From the NCBI RefSeq assembly GCF_016907545.1, contig NZ_JAFBCD010000001.1, positions 310,001 to 374,000 of the forward strand: a stretch of DNA of 64,000 nt. The letters are read 5' to 3'. The DNA comes from Paenarthrobacter ilicis (GTDB lineage Bacteria > Actinomycetota > Actinomycetes > Actinomycetales > Micrococcaceae). The position numbers and the translations under genes were made by a program. Of this stretch, positions 32,421-41,918 are shown piece after piece (within the stretch, counting starts at the first letter, position 1; the number at the start of each line of letters is the position of its first letter). The notes under the pieces are model-generated. The model made no database searches, was not told where the DNA came from, and worked only from the letters and a program-made list of their open reading frames with translations.

Positions 32421-33407
32421 ATGGCCGGGAAACGTCCCACCCTCATGGACGTGGCTGAAGCCGCGGGCGTATCGCGTGCCTTGGTATCCATCATCATGCG
32501 GGATGCCCCCGGGGCCTCCGAAGCCACCCGGCTGAAGGTCCAGCAAGCTGCAAAGGAACTGGGCTACCGCCCGGACAGCCGCGCCAGGCTCCTGCGGTCA
32601 ACCCGAACACGGCTGCTGGGCGTCAGCTACACAACGTCCCAAGCCTTTCACGCGGAACTTGTGGATGCTGCCTATGCCGGGGCAACTGCCCGTGGCTACG
32701 ACATCGCGCTCAGCGCGGTGGCAAACGGCCGCCCCGAGACAGCCGCCGTGGAGTCCCTGCTGGACCTGGGCTGCGAGGCGCTGATCATGGTGTCGCCACA
32801 CCTCAGCCCGGAAGAGCTGGCCGGCTACGCCCTGCGGATGCCAGTTGTGAGTCTCCTCCGTGACGACGTTGGGCCTGCTGTGGATTCGGTGAGCAGCGAC
32901 GACCACGCAGGGATAGCCCTGGCCGTGGAACACCTGTTTTCACTGGGACACCGGCGGATTGCGCACGTTGACGGTGGTAACGCAGTGTCCGGGCCACAAA
33001 GAAGAGCCGCGTTCACGCAGGAGATGAAGGTCCGTGGCCTTGATCCCCACATCGTCACAGGCGGACCCACCGAGGAAGACGGGCTGCGCGCCGGCCGTAG
33101 CCTGCAAGCAAACCTGCCCACCGCCGTCGTGGCTTTCAACGATCGCTGTGCGCTGGGAGTGTGGGAGAGTCTCCGGGCTGCCGGGCTGCGCGTATCAGAG
33201 GACGTCTCCATCATGGGCTACGACGACAGCCAATTCGCGCGGCTCGGTTACGTTCAGCTGTCCTCCATCAGCCAGGATGCGCCGTTGCTTGCCCGTGCCG
33301 CAGTGGACCGGGCGGTGGACCGGCTGGAGGGAACGACGTCGGCCGGCCACCTGGTGCGGACACCGCACCTGGTGGTCCGCCGCACCACCGGCCCCGCGCC
33401 CGGGTAG
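32421..33407 (+). CDS. LacI family transcriptional regulator
   Basis: A 328-aa regulator: HTH 'TLMDVAEAAGVSRALVSIIMRD', hinge 'RPDSRARLLRSTRT' and a sugar-binding-like domain ending 'LVVRRTTGPAPG'. AAAGGAG precedes the ATG. It has no obvious adjacent catabolic target; it may act on the operators at 31199-31259, which lie 1.2 kb away. The stop is immediately adjacent to the stop of the convergent gene. Confidence 0.86.
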   Translation: MAGKRPTLMDVAEAAGVSRALVSIIMRDAPGASEATRLKVQQAAKELGYRPDSRARLLRSTRTRLLGVSYTTSQAFHAELVDAAYAGATARGYDIALSAVANGRPETAAVESLLDLGCEALIMVSPHLSPEELAGYALRMPVVSLLRDDVGPAVDSVSSDDHAGIALAVEHLFSLGHRRIAHVDGGNAVSGPQRRAAFTQEMKVRGLDPHIVTGGPTEEDGLRAGRSLQANLPTAVVAFNDRCALGVWESLRAAGLRVSEDVSIMGYDDSQFARLGYVQLSSISQDAPLLARAAVDRAVDRLEGTTSAGHLVRTPHLVVRRTTGPAPG

Positions 33408-33821
33408 CTATCCTTCGCTGACGATCGCTTTCATGGTGTTGTTCCGCTTCTCATGGGTCAGCTCGGCCAGCCCCAGGGCCTCAAGCAGTGGCGGCATGTA
33501 CATTCCGAACCGTCCCCGGTAACCCTTGCGAAGGCCGTACCAACCGCCCACGGGGTTGTGCTCGCTGCGGCCCCATGCTTCAACGGTTCCGGGCACAGCT
33601 TCCTTGCCCTCGTCCGCGGCACCCAGGGGCACCCAACCGCCCTGCTCCACCAACCAGGCGTGGAGGTCCTCGATGGCACGGAGCTGGTAGAGCAGTTTGG
33701 TGGAGCCCACCTGGCAAACAATCACGGGCGGATCCGCGGTCTCATCCTTGTGCATGGTGTAGGTAGATGACCCGGGTGGAGTGGTGAGTTGCCACGGATC
33801 GTCGGCTGTTCCAGCTGCCAT
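33408..33821 (-). CDS. Conserved-type hypothetical protein (137 aa)
   Basis: A soluble protein without signal or membrane segment. Conserved-looking blocks are 'DDPWQLTTPPGSSTYTMHKDE', 'CQVGSTKLLYQLRAIEDLHAWL' and 'GTVEAWGRSEHNPVGGWYGL'. I recall similar uncharacterised actinobacterial proteins, possibly the DUF6855 family, but cannot confirm this. It lies 30 bp after the MFS gene on the same strand and may be co-transcribed. Confidence 0.7.
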   Translation of the reverse strand: MAAGTADDPWQLTTPPGSSTYTMHKDETADPPVIVCQVGSTKLLYQLRAIEDLHAWLVEQGGWVPLGAADEGKEAVPGTVEAWGRSEHNPVGGWYGLRKGYRGRFGMYMPPLLEALGLAELTHEKRNNTMKAIVSEG

Positions 33822-33851
33822 GACCTGTCCTTTCTTGACGGTGTGGTCAGG

Positions 33852-35168
33852 CTATATGGCGCCCGGCCGGGTGTCAGCAGTTTCTGGTTCCAATGGTTCA
33901 GAGGACAGCGGGTTCTGGATCTCGTCAGTGGTCATGCGGGCGGCAAAAAGTGCCACGAAAGCCATGATGGGGCACACCAGTCCGGCGATGAAGAAGATCA
34001 GCCAGATGGGAACCACCTCCGCGACGGGGCCCGCCAGGGCCATGGATACCGGCATGAGCGCCAAGGAAACGAAGAAATCCAGGCTGGAGATCCGGCCCAG
34101 CAAATGCCGGGGAACCCGGCGTTGAAGGAGCGTTCCCCAAATCACCATGCCGACACCCTCCGTGGCGCCGAACACCACCATGGCTGCCCCGAGCATCCAA
34201 AACTCGGTCATGAAGCCAATGGCAACCACCGGCAGGCTTCCCAAACCCCACGTCACCACCATCACCGTGAGGTACCGGCGTGGAAGCCGGAGCGTCGCCG
34301 TCACCAGGGCAGCCGAGGCACTGCCCACGCCCATGATTGCCAGCAGGAAACCGAACATCCGCGAATCGCCGCCCAGCTGGTCCCGGACCACGAAGGGGAG
34401 GAGGACCTCGATGGGGCCAATAAGGAACAGCACCGACGAGCACGCCCAGATCAGGGTCCAGAGCAGCCACGGTGTGCGCAGCGTATACGTGAAACCTTCC
34501 TTGAGATCCCGGAAGAACGATGATTTCCCCTCCGCTCCGGATCCGCCGGCGGCTGCATCAGGCGCTTCCGCGAGGCGTGACTGCCGGCTCAGAAAGTTGA
34601 GGATCGCAAAAGCCAGGAAGTGGCAGATGGCAACCCCGGCAATAGCGTGCGCCGGCGTCAACGACGCCACCAGGATGCCGGCCAACGCAGGCCCGGCCGC
34701 CTGTTGGAGGACGGGCCGGACCGTGCCCTCCATGCCGTTGGCTGCCAGGAGGTCCTCGGCCGGGAGAATGCGGGGAAGCATCGCCGAATAGGCCGGGAAA
34801 AAGAAGGCCTGGCCCATGCCCAGCACAAAGGCGCCCATGGCCAGATGCCACAGTTGGAGCACGTTCAGCATGGCCAACAGGGCAACGGCGGCAATGACCG
34901 CCAGGTTGGCGCCTTCCACGGCGATGATCAGCAGGCGCTGTGGGAACCGGTCCGCCGCGATCCCTCCGGCCAACACGAACGCCACCAGGCCAACGCTCGC
35001 CGCGGTGGCAACCAAGGACAGTTCCAGCGGACCGCCACCCAGGTGGATGACCTCGTACACCATGGCCACGGCCCACATGCCGGAGCCAAAGATTGAAATG
35101 GACAGCGCGGAAATCAGCACCCGGAATTCCCGGTGTGCAAAGGGTCGCAGCGCTCTCAACGCAGCCAT
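33852..35168 (-). CDS. MFS transporter, EntS/MFS_3-like
   Basis: A 438-aa protein with twelve predicted membrane helices and the MFS_3 layout ('FAHREFRVLISALSISIFGSGMW' start, 'GGIAADRFPQRLLI' loop 2-3, 'GMGQAFFFPAYSAMLPRILP'). This branch includes enterobactin and macrolide exporters; the substrate cannot be deduced. The tail of about 25 residues is acidic. Divergent from the gene at 35360. Confidence 0.82.
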   Translation of the reverse strand: MAALRALRPFAHREFRVLISALSISIFGSGMWAVAMVYEVIHLGGGPLELSLVATAASVGLVAFVLAGGIAADRFPQRLLIIAVEGANLAVIAAVALLAMLNVLQLWHLAMGAFVLGMGQAFFFPAYSAMLPRILPAEDLLAANGMEGTVRPVLQQAAGPALAGILVASLTPAHAIAGVAICHFLAFAILNFLSRQSRLAEAPDAAAGGSGAEGKSSFFRDLKEGFTYTLRTPWLLWTLIWACSSVLFLIGPIEVLLPFVVRDQLGGDSRMFGFLLAIMGVGSASAALVTATLRLPRRYLTVMVVTWGLGSLPVVAIGFMTEFWMLGAAMVVFGATEGVGMVIWGTLLQRRVPRHLLGRISSLDFFVSLALMPVSMALAGPVAEVVPIWLIFFIAGLVCPIMAFVALFAARMTTDEIQNPLSSEPLEPETADTRPGAI

Positions 35169-35359
35169 CCCACCAGCCTAGACCCGGCTGATGGAGCTGC
35201 GGAAGGTCTTGCTTGGAGGTCGCTCAGGCCCCTGTAGATTCGCCCTGCGCGGAAATTGTCCACATAGCGCGGAAAGGGTCGAAGGGGATGCAGGGGCGTG
35301 ACATAGTCTGAACCCAGCAGTTCCCCAGAAGGATCACAGACTGCCAAGGAGAAGTGAAG

Positions 35360-36211
35360 ATGCCCAAGCGCCCCAACCCGGCGGTGAAGATCGCCCAGGA
35401 AACAGCCCACAACGCAGTGTTTGACGCCCAAGGCAACGCCAAGCCCGGAGTGCACAATGTGCTGCTCAAAGCGGTTGAAGTACAGCGCCCGCTGGTTTTG
35501 GCCAACCTGCGCAGGCTGCAACGCAGGTACCCCAATGACTCCCCGACGCAACTCGCCGCGAAACTTGAGCGCCACTACCTGTTTGCCATCTCCGGAGGCG
35601 GTGCCGCAGTAGGCGCCACCGCCGTCGTTCCCGGAATCGGCACCGCAGCATCGCTGGGACTCTCAGCGTTGGCCACGGTGGGGTTCCTGGAGACCACTGC
35701 GCTCTACGCGTCCTCCTTGGCCGAGCTTCACGGCATCCGGCTCACCGATCCGGAACGGTCCCGGACCATGGTCATGGCCATCATGTTGGGCGAGGAAGGT
35801 ACGTCGCTGCTGGGCGCCCTCAGCGGACAATCGCTGGGGCGCAGCAAAGGTGTCACCAACGCCTGGGGCAAGACGCTCACGCGGAAGATCCCGGGGAGCG
35901 GATTCGGCGTGGTCCGCGATGCCATCCAGAAGGCCTTCCTGAAGAATCTGCTCAAGAAGCAAGGCGGTGCTTTCCTGGGCCGCGCACTCCCGTTCGGTGT
36001 AGGAGCGGTGGTGGGCGGTGCAGGCAACCTCATGATGGGTCGCGCCGTGGTGGCCAATGCCAAAGAAGCCTTCGGCACGCTCCCGGACACTGTTCCCGGG
36101 GAGTTGCTGCCCAATGCTTCCAAGGGCGCCATCCAGCCCGCTCCGGACGCCCAGGAAATCCCGGGCGAACTCCCTGTTGTGGAAGGTGGTTCCCATGGAT
36201 CTGAACGCTGA
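35360..36211 (+). CDS. Uncharacterised Gly/Ala-rich membrane-associated protein, EcsC-like (tentative)
   Basis: A 283-aa protein. A basic N-terminus is followed by a Gly/Ala-rich hydrophobic hairpin near residues 85-125 ('[30 protein letters not shown]') and a conserved-looking '[26 protein letters not shown]', reminiscent of EcsC-family proteins. A second Gly-rich segment lies near 220-240. The ATG at 35360 is 8 nt from AAGGAG; a GTG at 35354 is too close. Its last 17 nt overlap pxpA, so they are coupled. Function unknown. Confidence 0.7.
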   Translation: MPKRPNPAVKIAQETAHNAVFDAQGNAKPGVHNVLLKAVEVQRPLVLANLRRLQRRYPNDSPTQLAAKLERHYLFAISGGGAAVGATAVVPGIGTAASLGLSALATVGFLETTALYASSLAELHGIRLTDPERSRTMVMAIMLGEEGTSLLGALSGQSLGRSKGVTNAWGKTLTRKIPGSGFGVVRDAIQKAFLKNLLKKQGGAFLGRALPFGVGAVVGGAGNLMMGRAVVANAKEAFGTLPDTVPGELLPNASKGAIQPAPDAQEIPGELPVVEGGSHGSER

Positions 36212-36944
36212 TCTGGGCGAGTCCTTCGGCTCGTGGACCATGGGCGATGACGCCTCGATGTTCACTATTGTCAGCAGCGCCAACGTTGCGTGTGGTTTCC
36301 ATGCCGGGGATCCCCTCACCATGCTGGACAGCTGCCGCGCGGCCTTTGACCTGGACGTCAGGGTTGGTGCCCACGTGGGCTACCGGGACCTGGCCGGGTT
36401 CGGCCGGCGCTCGCTGGACATGAGCTTTGACGAGTTGTTCGGGGACGTGCTGTACCAACTGGGTGCCTTGGACGGCATGGCCCACGCGGTGGGAGCGTCA
36501 GTGGATTACGTGAAGCCCCATGGCGCGCTCTACAACAGGATTGTTCAGGACGCCGAGCAGGCCGAAGCCGTGGTGGCAGCTGTCCATGCCTATGACCCCG
36601 GCCTTCCTGTTCTGGGACTGCCTGGCTCTGCGTGGTTGAAACTGGCTGAGGACGCCGGGCACCCGGTGTTCCACGAGGCCTTTGTGGACCGGGCATACCT
36701 GCCGGACGGGACGTTGGTTCCGCGCAGCCAGGAGGGTGCAGTCCTGCACGATCCCGCCGCAGTGGCAGCCCAGGCAGTTCGCCTGGCTACCCGCAAGGAA
36801 GTGGTGGCGGTGGACGGATCGGTGGTCCAGGTGCAGGCAGACTCCTTGTGCATTCACGGAGATACTCCAGGGGCGGTGGCCATGGCCACCGCCGTGCGGC
36901 AAGCTCTGGAACAAGCAGGCGTGGAGATCGAGGCGTTCGCCTAG
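36195..36944 (+). CDS. pxpA: 5-oxoprolinase subunit A (LamB/YcsF family)
   Basis: A 249-aa protein beginning with the family signature '[11 protein letters not shown]', then '[11 protein letters not shown]', '[16 protein letters not shown]' and 'VKPHGALYN'. With PxpB and PxpC it forms the ATP-dependent 5-oxoprolinase of bacteria; those partners are not in the window, which is unusual. The frame is open from 36057 but the ATG at 36195 fits the family start and has GGAAGGTGG upstream. It shares CTAG with the opposing DUF445 stop. Confidence 0.9.
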   Translation: MDLNADLGESFGSWTMGDDASMFTIVSSANVACGFHAGDPLTMLDSCRAAFDLDVRVGAHVGYRDLAGFGRRSLDMSFDELFGDVLYQLGALDGMAHAVGASVDYVKPHGALYNRIVQDAEQAEAVVAAVHAYDPGLPVLGLPGSAWLKLAEDAGHPVFHEAFVDRAYLPDGTLVPRSQEGAVLHDPAAVAAQAVRLATRKEVVAVDGSVVQVQADSLCIHGDTPGAVAMATAVRQALEQAGVEIEAFA

Positions 36945-38296
36945 CCGAACAACAGGTGCGCAACCGTGAAGATGGCCAGCCCGGCAAGGGCACCCACCAC
37001 GGTCCCGTTGATGCGGATGTACTGGAGGTCCTTGCCCACCTGCAGCTCGATCTTCTGGGACGTTTCCTCGGCGTCCCACCGTGCCACGGTGTCGGAGATG
37101 ACCCCTGCGATATCGGACCTGTACGTGTCCACCAAGTAGCCTGCAGCATCGCCGATCCAGGCGTTGACCTTGCCCGCCAGTTCGTCGTCGTTGACCAAAC
37201 GTCCACCGAAATCGCGGACGGCACCCTTGAAGCGCTGGCTCAGCTCGCTGTCAGGATCATCAACGGCACTGAGCAGCGCGGTCTTGACCGTTCCCCAGGT
37301 TCGGGAAGCGAGCTCACGGACCTCCGGGTCACCCAGGATTTGTGCCTTGATGGCTTCTGCCCGCTCAATCATGGCGGGATCGTGCTGCAGGTCCTGGGCG
37401 AGGTCGGTCAAGTAAGCATCGATTGACTGCCGGACCTGGTGGTCCTGATCCGATTGCACTGCCCTGATGAACTTGGCGAGCTCCACATAAACGCGGTCAC
37501 CCACCAGCCCGTCCACAAAGTTGGGAACCCAGAGCGGTGAACGGTCGGAGACCAAGCGGTTCACAGTGTCATGGTTGGCATCCACCCAGTCGGCAGCGCG
37601 ATCTACCAGCAGGTCAACAAGTTTGTGGTGGTGGCCGTCGGCGAACACCCTTTCAGCAAGCTTGCCCACGGGCGGTCCCCACGGCGGCGTCAGCAGATGC
37701 TTCCGGACCATGCCTTCGATCACGGCCTGTACGTCGTCGTCGTTCAACACTGTGAACGCGCCGCGGATCACCGCGCCGCCTTCCTTGGCAACGCGGTCTG
37801 CGCCGCCCGGCGAGGAGAGCCAGGTGCCGGCTTTCCGGGCAATGTCGATGCTGGCCAGCTTCTCCTGAACAACTTCCTGGGAAAGGAAGTTGCTCTCCAC
37901 GAAGTCGCTCAGCGATTCACCGATCTGGTCCTTGCGCCGCGGAATGATCGCGGTGTGCGGGATCTTCAATCCCATGGGGTATTTGAAGAGCGCGGTCACG
38001 GCAAACCAGTCGGCCAGGGCACCCACCATGCCACCTTCGGCTGCAGCCCGGACGTACTCGAGCCAGGGGTACTGCTTCTGGAACGCGAAGGCCAGCGTAA
38101 AGATCACTGCCATGCCGATCAGCAGGCCAAGGGCCAGCCGCTTCATGCGCCGCAGGGCCACGGCCTTCTCCTGGTCGCTGGCGGAAAGCTCGACGGCGGT
38201 GTTGTGGGGTGTGGGGGCGGTACCTGCCTCCGGGGTTCCCTTGAGGGGGTGGGTGGTGAGGTCTTCGGCTGGGATTCGTTCAGAGTTCACCTGCAT
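36941..38296 (-). CDS. DUF445 family membrane protein
   Basis: A 451-aa protein with a membrane helix near residue 55 ('[19 protein letters not shown]'), the DUF445 hallmark '[22 protein letters not shown]' soon after, a long helical soluble domain and a C-terminal membrane helix. Proteins of this family are of unknown function. The frame runs upstream to 38380, but the ATG at 38296 is the natural start before the divergent promoter. A 17-residue Pro/Thr-rich stretch precedes the first helix. Confidence 0.85.
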   Translation of the reverse strand: MQVNSERIPAEDLTTHPLKGTPEAGTAPTPHNTAVELSASDQEKAVALRRMKRLALGLLIGMAVIFTLAFAFQKQYPWLEYVRAAAEGGMVGALADWFAVTALFKYPMGLKIPHTAIIPRRKDQIGESLSDFVESNFLSQEVVQEKLASIDIARKAGTWLSSPGGADRVAKEGGAVIRGAFTVLNDDDVQAVIEGMVRKHLLTPPWGPPVGKLAERVFADGHHHKLVDLLVDRAADWVDANHDTVNRLVSDRSPLWVPNFVDGLVGDRVYVELAKFIRAVQSDQDHQVRQSIDAYLTDLAQDLQHDPAMIERAEAIKAQILGDPEVRELASRTWGTVKTALLSAVDDPDSELSQRFKGAVRDFGGRLVNDDELAGKVNAWIGDAAGYLVDTYRSDIAGVISDTVARWDAEETSQKIELQVGKDLQYIRINGTVVGALAGLAIFTVAHLLFG

Positions 38297-38346
38297 TAGC
38301 CCAGCGTAGCCCCCGCCAGTACCCCCGGGTGGGTTACCGTGTCTGC

Positions 38347-39234
38347 ATGACGAGCGACCACTTCGCCCTGGACCGGCCAAAGGTTTACGCCCACCGGGGG
38401 GCCAGCGCAGCTTTTGCCGAACACACCCGTGCGGCCTACCTGAAGGCCCTGGAGGACGGTGCCGATGGCGTTGAATGCGATGTCCACCTGACCCGCGATC
38501 AACACGTGGTGTTGATCCATGATGCAGACCTGGACCGCACCTCCACCGGTACGGGCCCTGTTTCCGAGCGGACGCTGGAAGAACTCCGCGGGTTGGATTT
38601 CTCCTCGTGGAAGGGCGCGCGCATCCCTGAGGCCTACGGTGGTGTCGCAGACCAGATCCTGACGTTGCCGGAGCTTTTGGACATTCTGCGCAGTGCTGGA
38701 CGGGATGTTGGATTGGCGATTGAACTCAAACATCCCAGCCCCTATGGCTTGAAGCTGGAGGAACGGGTGCTGGAACTCCTGGCCGAGGAGGGCTGGACGC
38801 CGGAAGAATCCCGTCTGGAGAATATTCAGGTTTCCTTCATGAGCTTCGATTCCGACTCCATCCAGCGGCTCCTGGAGTCTGTGCCTGCTGCACACATTTG
38901 CCAGTTGGTGGACGACTACACAATGAAGGAAATCCGCGAGGAACTTGGCTTGGGCTTCCTTACCGGCGGGGCAGTAGCCAACGTCATGAAGGCCATGCAG
39001 GAGGACGCCGAGCAGATCCTGGACCAGGGCACGGTGGGAATCGCCGGCCCCGGGATTGATTATGTCCGCGAGCATGCACGCAATGTGCAGCGCTGGATGG
39101 ACGATGGACGGGTCTTCAGGGTGTGGACGGTGGATTCGGAGAAGGACGTGGCGCTCTGCCACGGCCTGGGTATCCACGAGATCACTACCAACAAACCCGG
39201 GCAGGTCCTTGCCCAGCTCATGGTCTCCAGCTGA
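38347..39234 (+). CDS. Glycerophosphodiester phosphodiesterase family protein
   Basis: A 295-aa GDPD TIM barrel: 'YAHRGASAAFAEHT', 'GADGVECDVHLTRD' and 'LIHDADLDRTS' carry the metal-binding and catalytic His/Glu/Asp residues. It hydrolyses glycerophosphodiesters to glycerol 3-phosphate and an alcohol. No signal peptide, so cytoplasmic. The ATG at 38347 is chosen over an upstream GTG at 38329. The promoter must fit into the 50-bp spacer shared with DUF445. Confidence 0.9.
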   Translation: MTSDHFALDRPKVYAHRGASAAFAEHTRAAYLKALEDGADGVECDVHLTRDQHVVLIHDADLDRTSTGTGPVSERTLEELRGLDFSSWKGARIPEAYGGVADQILTLPELLDILRSAGRDVGLAIELKHPSPYGLKLEERVLELLAEEGWTPEESRLENIQVSFMSFDSDSIQRLLESVPAAHICQLVDDYTMKEIREELGLGFLTGGAVANVMKAMQEDAEQILDQGTVGIAGPGIDYVREHARNVQRWMDDGRVFRVWTVDSEKDVALCHGLGIHEITTNKPGQVLAQLMVSS

Positions 39235-39270
39235 CTTTGGGTGGCCCGCGCCGTGTGATTGAGTTATCCC

Positions 39271-39705
39271 ATGTCACTTCGCTGGTCAGCCCAAGCAACC
39301 CGGACCGTCTCCGCAGCAGCACTCAGCGCCCTGCTGATGGCCAGCGCCATGAAGCACTTCCGTACGCCCCGCTTTTATTACCCGGTGGTCCCGGACTATC
39401 TGTGCCGCGCTGATGGGCCCGGTTCCGGTTCCAACGGGCCTCTGGCCTTGATGTCCCGCGATGAATGGATAGCATCGTCCGGACTGATCGAGGGCGTTGC
39501 GGCCGTCGGGCTGTTGATACCGGCTACCCGGAAGGTTGCCGCCGACGCCACCACGGCCATGTTCACCGCATTCCTTGCCGGGCATATAGACGCCCTCAGG
39601 CGGGCCTACGGACCCACTGGCACCAAGGCTGAGCGCAAGATCCACACCGGGCGCCTTCCCCTCCAGATTCCGCTGATCCTGTGGTCCTGGAGCCTCAGGA
39701 AATGA
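39271..39705 (+). CDS. DoxX-like small membrane protein
   Basis: A 144-aa protein with about four hydrophobic helices; 'HFRTPRFYYPVVPDYL', 'SRDEWIASSGLIEGVAAVGLLIP' and 'RRAYGPTGTKAERKIHTGRLPLQIPLILWSW' match the usual order in DoxX-like proteins. Role unknown, sometimes linked to quinone or redox membrane chemistry. Its stop overlaps the azlC start (ATGA), so it leads the azlCD unit. Confidence 0.72.
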   Translation: MSLRWSAQATRTVSAAALSALLMASAMKHFRTPRFYYPVVPDYLCRADGPGSGSNGPLALMSRDEWIASSGLIEGVAAVGLLIPATRKVAADATTAMFTAFLAGHIDALRRAYGPTGTKAERKIHTGRLPLQIPLILWSWSLRK

Positions 39706-40472
39706 CCGGGGGAGCCGTTCCCCTGCGGCTCAAGGATTCGCCGGCCTTCAAGGTAGCCCTGTCCTTGAGCATCGCCACCGGCCTGTATGGGGTGTCTTTT
39801 GGCGCACTGTCTGTTGCGTCCGGTTTCGATTTCTGGCAGACCATGGTGCTGAGCCTTCTCCTGTTCAGCGGTGGCTCCCAATTCGCTTTCATCGGCGTAG
39901 TGGCAGGTGGCGGTTCCGGTGTGGCCGCCATGACTGCCAGCGCACTGCTGGGTTTGCGGAACGGTATTTACGGCATGCAGATCAACGCCATGCTGCGTCC
40001 CGGGGGTTGGAAGCGCTACCTCTCTGCGCACGTCACCATTGACGAATCGACGGCGACGGCGTCCGGGCAGTCAGACGTGGACGAACAGCGGCGGGGTTTC
40101 TGGACCGCGGGCATTGGCATATTCATCCTGTGGAATATTTTCACGGCGATCGGGGCGCTGGCCGGTGATGCCATGGGCGATCCCAAACAGTGGGGGCTGG
40201 ATGGGGCCGCTGTCGCGGCGTTCCTGGCGTTGCTGTGGCCACGGCTTAAGGGCCGGGAACCGTGGGCCATCGCCGCTGCCTGCGCTTTGGCCACCGTCCT
40301 TGCCGTGCCGTTTGTGCCGTCCGGTGTGCCGATCCTGGTGGCAGCCGTTGTGGCCGGCGCCATCGGCTGGTTCAGCCATGCGCGTTTGGATGAGGGCCTT
40401 GAACCGGACGTGGATCCCTACCCGGACAAGCAACCGGACAAGCACCCGCGCGAGCACGGAGGTGCGCAATGA
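39702..40472 (+). CDS. azlC: Branched-chain amino acid exporter large subunit
   Basis: A 256-aa membrane protein with 'YGVSFGALSVASGF', 'LLLFSGGSQFAFIGV' and 'LGLRNGIYGMQINAML', signatures of the AzlC/BrnF family. With AzlD it exports branched-chain and related amino acids. The ATG at 39702 overlaps the upstream stop; a frame extension to 39681 lies in the previous gene. The cytoplasmic C-terminus carries a short PDKQ/PDKH repeat. Confidence 0.9.
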   Translation: MTGGAVPLRLKDSPAFKVALSLSIATGLYGVSFGALSVASGFDFWQTMVLSLLLFSGGSQFAFIGVVAGGGSGVAAMTASALLGLRNGIYGMQINAMLRPGGWKRYLSAHVTIDESTATASGQSDVDEQRRGFWTAGIGIFILWNIFTAIGALAGDAMGDPKQWGLDGAAVAAFLALLWPRLKGREPWAIAAACALATVLAVPFVPSGVPILVAAVVAGAIGWFSHARLDEGLEPDVDPYPDKQPDKHPREHGGAQ

Positions 40473-40780
40473 ACCTGTGGCTGTGGATCCTGATTGCCTG
40501 CGCTCTGGCATATGTCACCAAGTTGGTGGGCTACTTTGTTCCGGCCAGGTTGCTGGAGAACCCGCGGATCATGCACGTCGCCGGGACCATGACCATCGGG
40601 TTGTTGGCATCGTTGACGGTGGTGAATGCGGTGGCTTCCGGCCAGGGGCTGGTGCTGGACGCACGCATGGGCGCTTTGGTGGCGGCCGCTGTCGCGCTGT
40701 GGCTCCGGGCGCCCTTCCTTGTGGTGGTGATATCAGGAGCTGCCGCAGCTGCAATCCTGCGCCTGCTCGGCTGGGGCTAG
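40469..40780 (+). CDS. azlD: Branched-chain amino acid exporter small subunit
   Basis: A 103-aa protein with about four membrane helices and the AzlD/BrnE pattern 'YVTKLVGYFVPARLLENPRI'. Partner of AzlC; coupled by a 4-nt overlap. Faces a TetR gene across a 46-bp spacer with a hairpin. Confidence 0.9.
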   Translation: MNLWLWILIACALAYVTKLVGYFVPARLLENPRIMHVAGTMTIGLLASLTVVNAVASGQGLVLDARMGALVAAAVALWLRAPFLVVVISGAAAAAILRLLGWG

Positions 40781-40813
40781 CTGCCGGGCTGCGGAAACGC
40801 CGCGGAAACCGGT

Positions 40814-40840
40814 CAGCGGCTAAGCGCTACTCAGCCGCTG
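40814..40840. terminator. Hairpin between azlD and the TetR gene
   Basis: Arms CAGCGGCT (40814-40821) and AGCCGCTG (40833-40840) with an 11-nt loop, overlapping the 3' end of the opposing gene. Position fits a terminator for both; no T-run. Confidence 0.45.
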
Positions 40841-41456
40841 TCAGCGTGACGCCGGGGATGTCCGACTGCTCGGGGAGTGGGCGTGACGGCCGTTCGGTAC
40901 GGATGGCATCTTCTACCAATGCCACCGGCCGTTTCCACGCCTCGGAGCCCGGTTCCATGGTGTCCACAGCGCCGATCAGCATGGCGATCAGCCGGACCAT
41001 GTCCTCGATGGTGATGTCGCGCCGCAGGGAACCCTGTCCTTGGCCACGCTGCAGCAAGGTGTCGATGGAGCCAATGATGCCGCGGGTGATCCCGATCAGG
41101 AGCCCGCGGCGGCCTGCGACGGCGTCCAGGAGGTTGGCGTCCTCGCTGGCTACCTGCATCACGGCGTCAATGACGTTGATGAGTCCTTCCGCGGCGTCCA
41201 TTCCGTCCAGGGCTGCTTCCGCCACCGGATCCACATTCTGGCGCAGCTGCCGCGACAATGCGGCCAGCACCAGTTGCTCCTTGTCCGAGAAGTTGCGGAA
41301 CAGCGTTGCGGGTCCCACCCCGGCGGTGGCGGCGATGGTCTGCAGGGGTACTTCGGGACCGTGCTCGCGGAAGCATTGCCGGGCGGCGGTGATGATTTTG
41401 TCCACGTTCCGTGCGGCGTCTGCCCTGAGGGGCTTGCGTTCAGAGGGCTGTTCCAT
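40827..41456 (-). CDS. TetR family transcriptional regulator
   Basis: A 209-aa regulator with an N-terminal TetR helix-turn-helix ('KIITAARQCFREHGPEVPLQTIAATAGVGPATLFRNFSDKEQLV') and a helical C-terminal domain. The frame runs on to 41798, but the ATG at 41456 gives the normal length and clears the promoter region. Divergent from the thiamine-binding protein gene; a GCGGGGGCCCCGC palindrome at 41475-41487 is a possible operator. Confidence 0.86.
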   Translation of the reverse strand: MEQPSERKPLRADAARNVDKIITAARQCFREHGPEVPLQTIAATAGVGPATLFRNFSDKEQLVLAALSRQLRQNVDPVAEAALDGMDAAEGLINVIDAVMQVASEDANLLDAVAGRRGLLIGITRGIIGSIDTLLQRGQGQGSLRRDITIEDMVRLIAMLIGAVDTMEPGSEAWKRPVALVEDAIRTERPSRPLPEQSDIPGVTLTAAE

Positions 41457-41491
41457 GTTTGTCAGGGTAGCAACGCGGGGGCCCCGCCCTG

Positions 41492-41519
41492 TTGTTACGC
41501 GGGAGTACGTTCTTATATG
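41492..41519 (+). promoter_or_regulatory. Candidate sigma-70-type promoter for the thiamine-binding protein gene
   Basis: TTGTTA (41492-41497) and TATATG (41514-41519) are 16 bp apart, about 30 bp before the ATG at 41548. Plausible but unproven; no good Shine-Dalgarno follows. Confidence 0.4.
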
Positions 41520-41547
41520 ACAAATCGGTACGTGAAACACTGGATTT

Positions 41548-41880
41548 ATGTTGCTTGCATTTTCAGTTGCCCCCTCCGGCCAGCCCGCGTCCTCCCATGA
41601 CGGCGCAACCAACCCCGAGGCCTCGGTGCATGACGCCGTGGCAGCGGCCGTAAAGATCGTCCGGGAGTCCGGACTGCCCAACCACACCGACTCCATGTTC
41701 ACCACCATTGAGGGTGAGTGGGATGAGGTCTTTGACGTCGTCAAGCGCGCCACCGAGGCCGTTGGCAGGTTTGGCAGCCGCGTCTCCCTGGTGATCAAGG
41801 CGGATATCCGTCCCGGTTACAGCGGCGAGCTGACCGGCAAAGTTGAGCGTTTGGAAGACGCCATTTCCGCCTCGGAATAG
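41548..41880 (+). CDS. Thiamine-binding protein, MTH1187/YkoF-like
   Basis: A 110-aa protein of the MTH1187 (DUF77) family: 'AFSVAPSG', 'VKIVRESGLPNHTDSMFTTIEGEWDEVFDVVKRA' and 'RVSLVIKADIRPG' are characteristic. Members bind thiamine-type ligands; role in the cell not well defined. Divergent from the TetR gene. Confidence 0.82.
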   Translation: MLLAFSVAPSGQPASSHDGATNPEASVHDAVAAAVKIVRESGLPNHTDSMFTTIEGEWDEVFDVVKRATEAVGRFGSRVSLVIKADIRPGYSGELTGKVERLEDAISASE

Positions 41881-41918
41881 TCCTTTCCTGTCTCCGGCGT
41901 GAGTGCAACACTGGGCTC

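Noticed and set aside
41457-41798. N-terminal extension of the TetR protein by 114 residues
   Set aside because: It would run through the divergent promoter and most of the thiamine-binding protein gene; normal TetR length is obtained from 41456.
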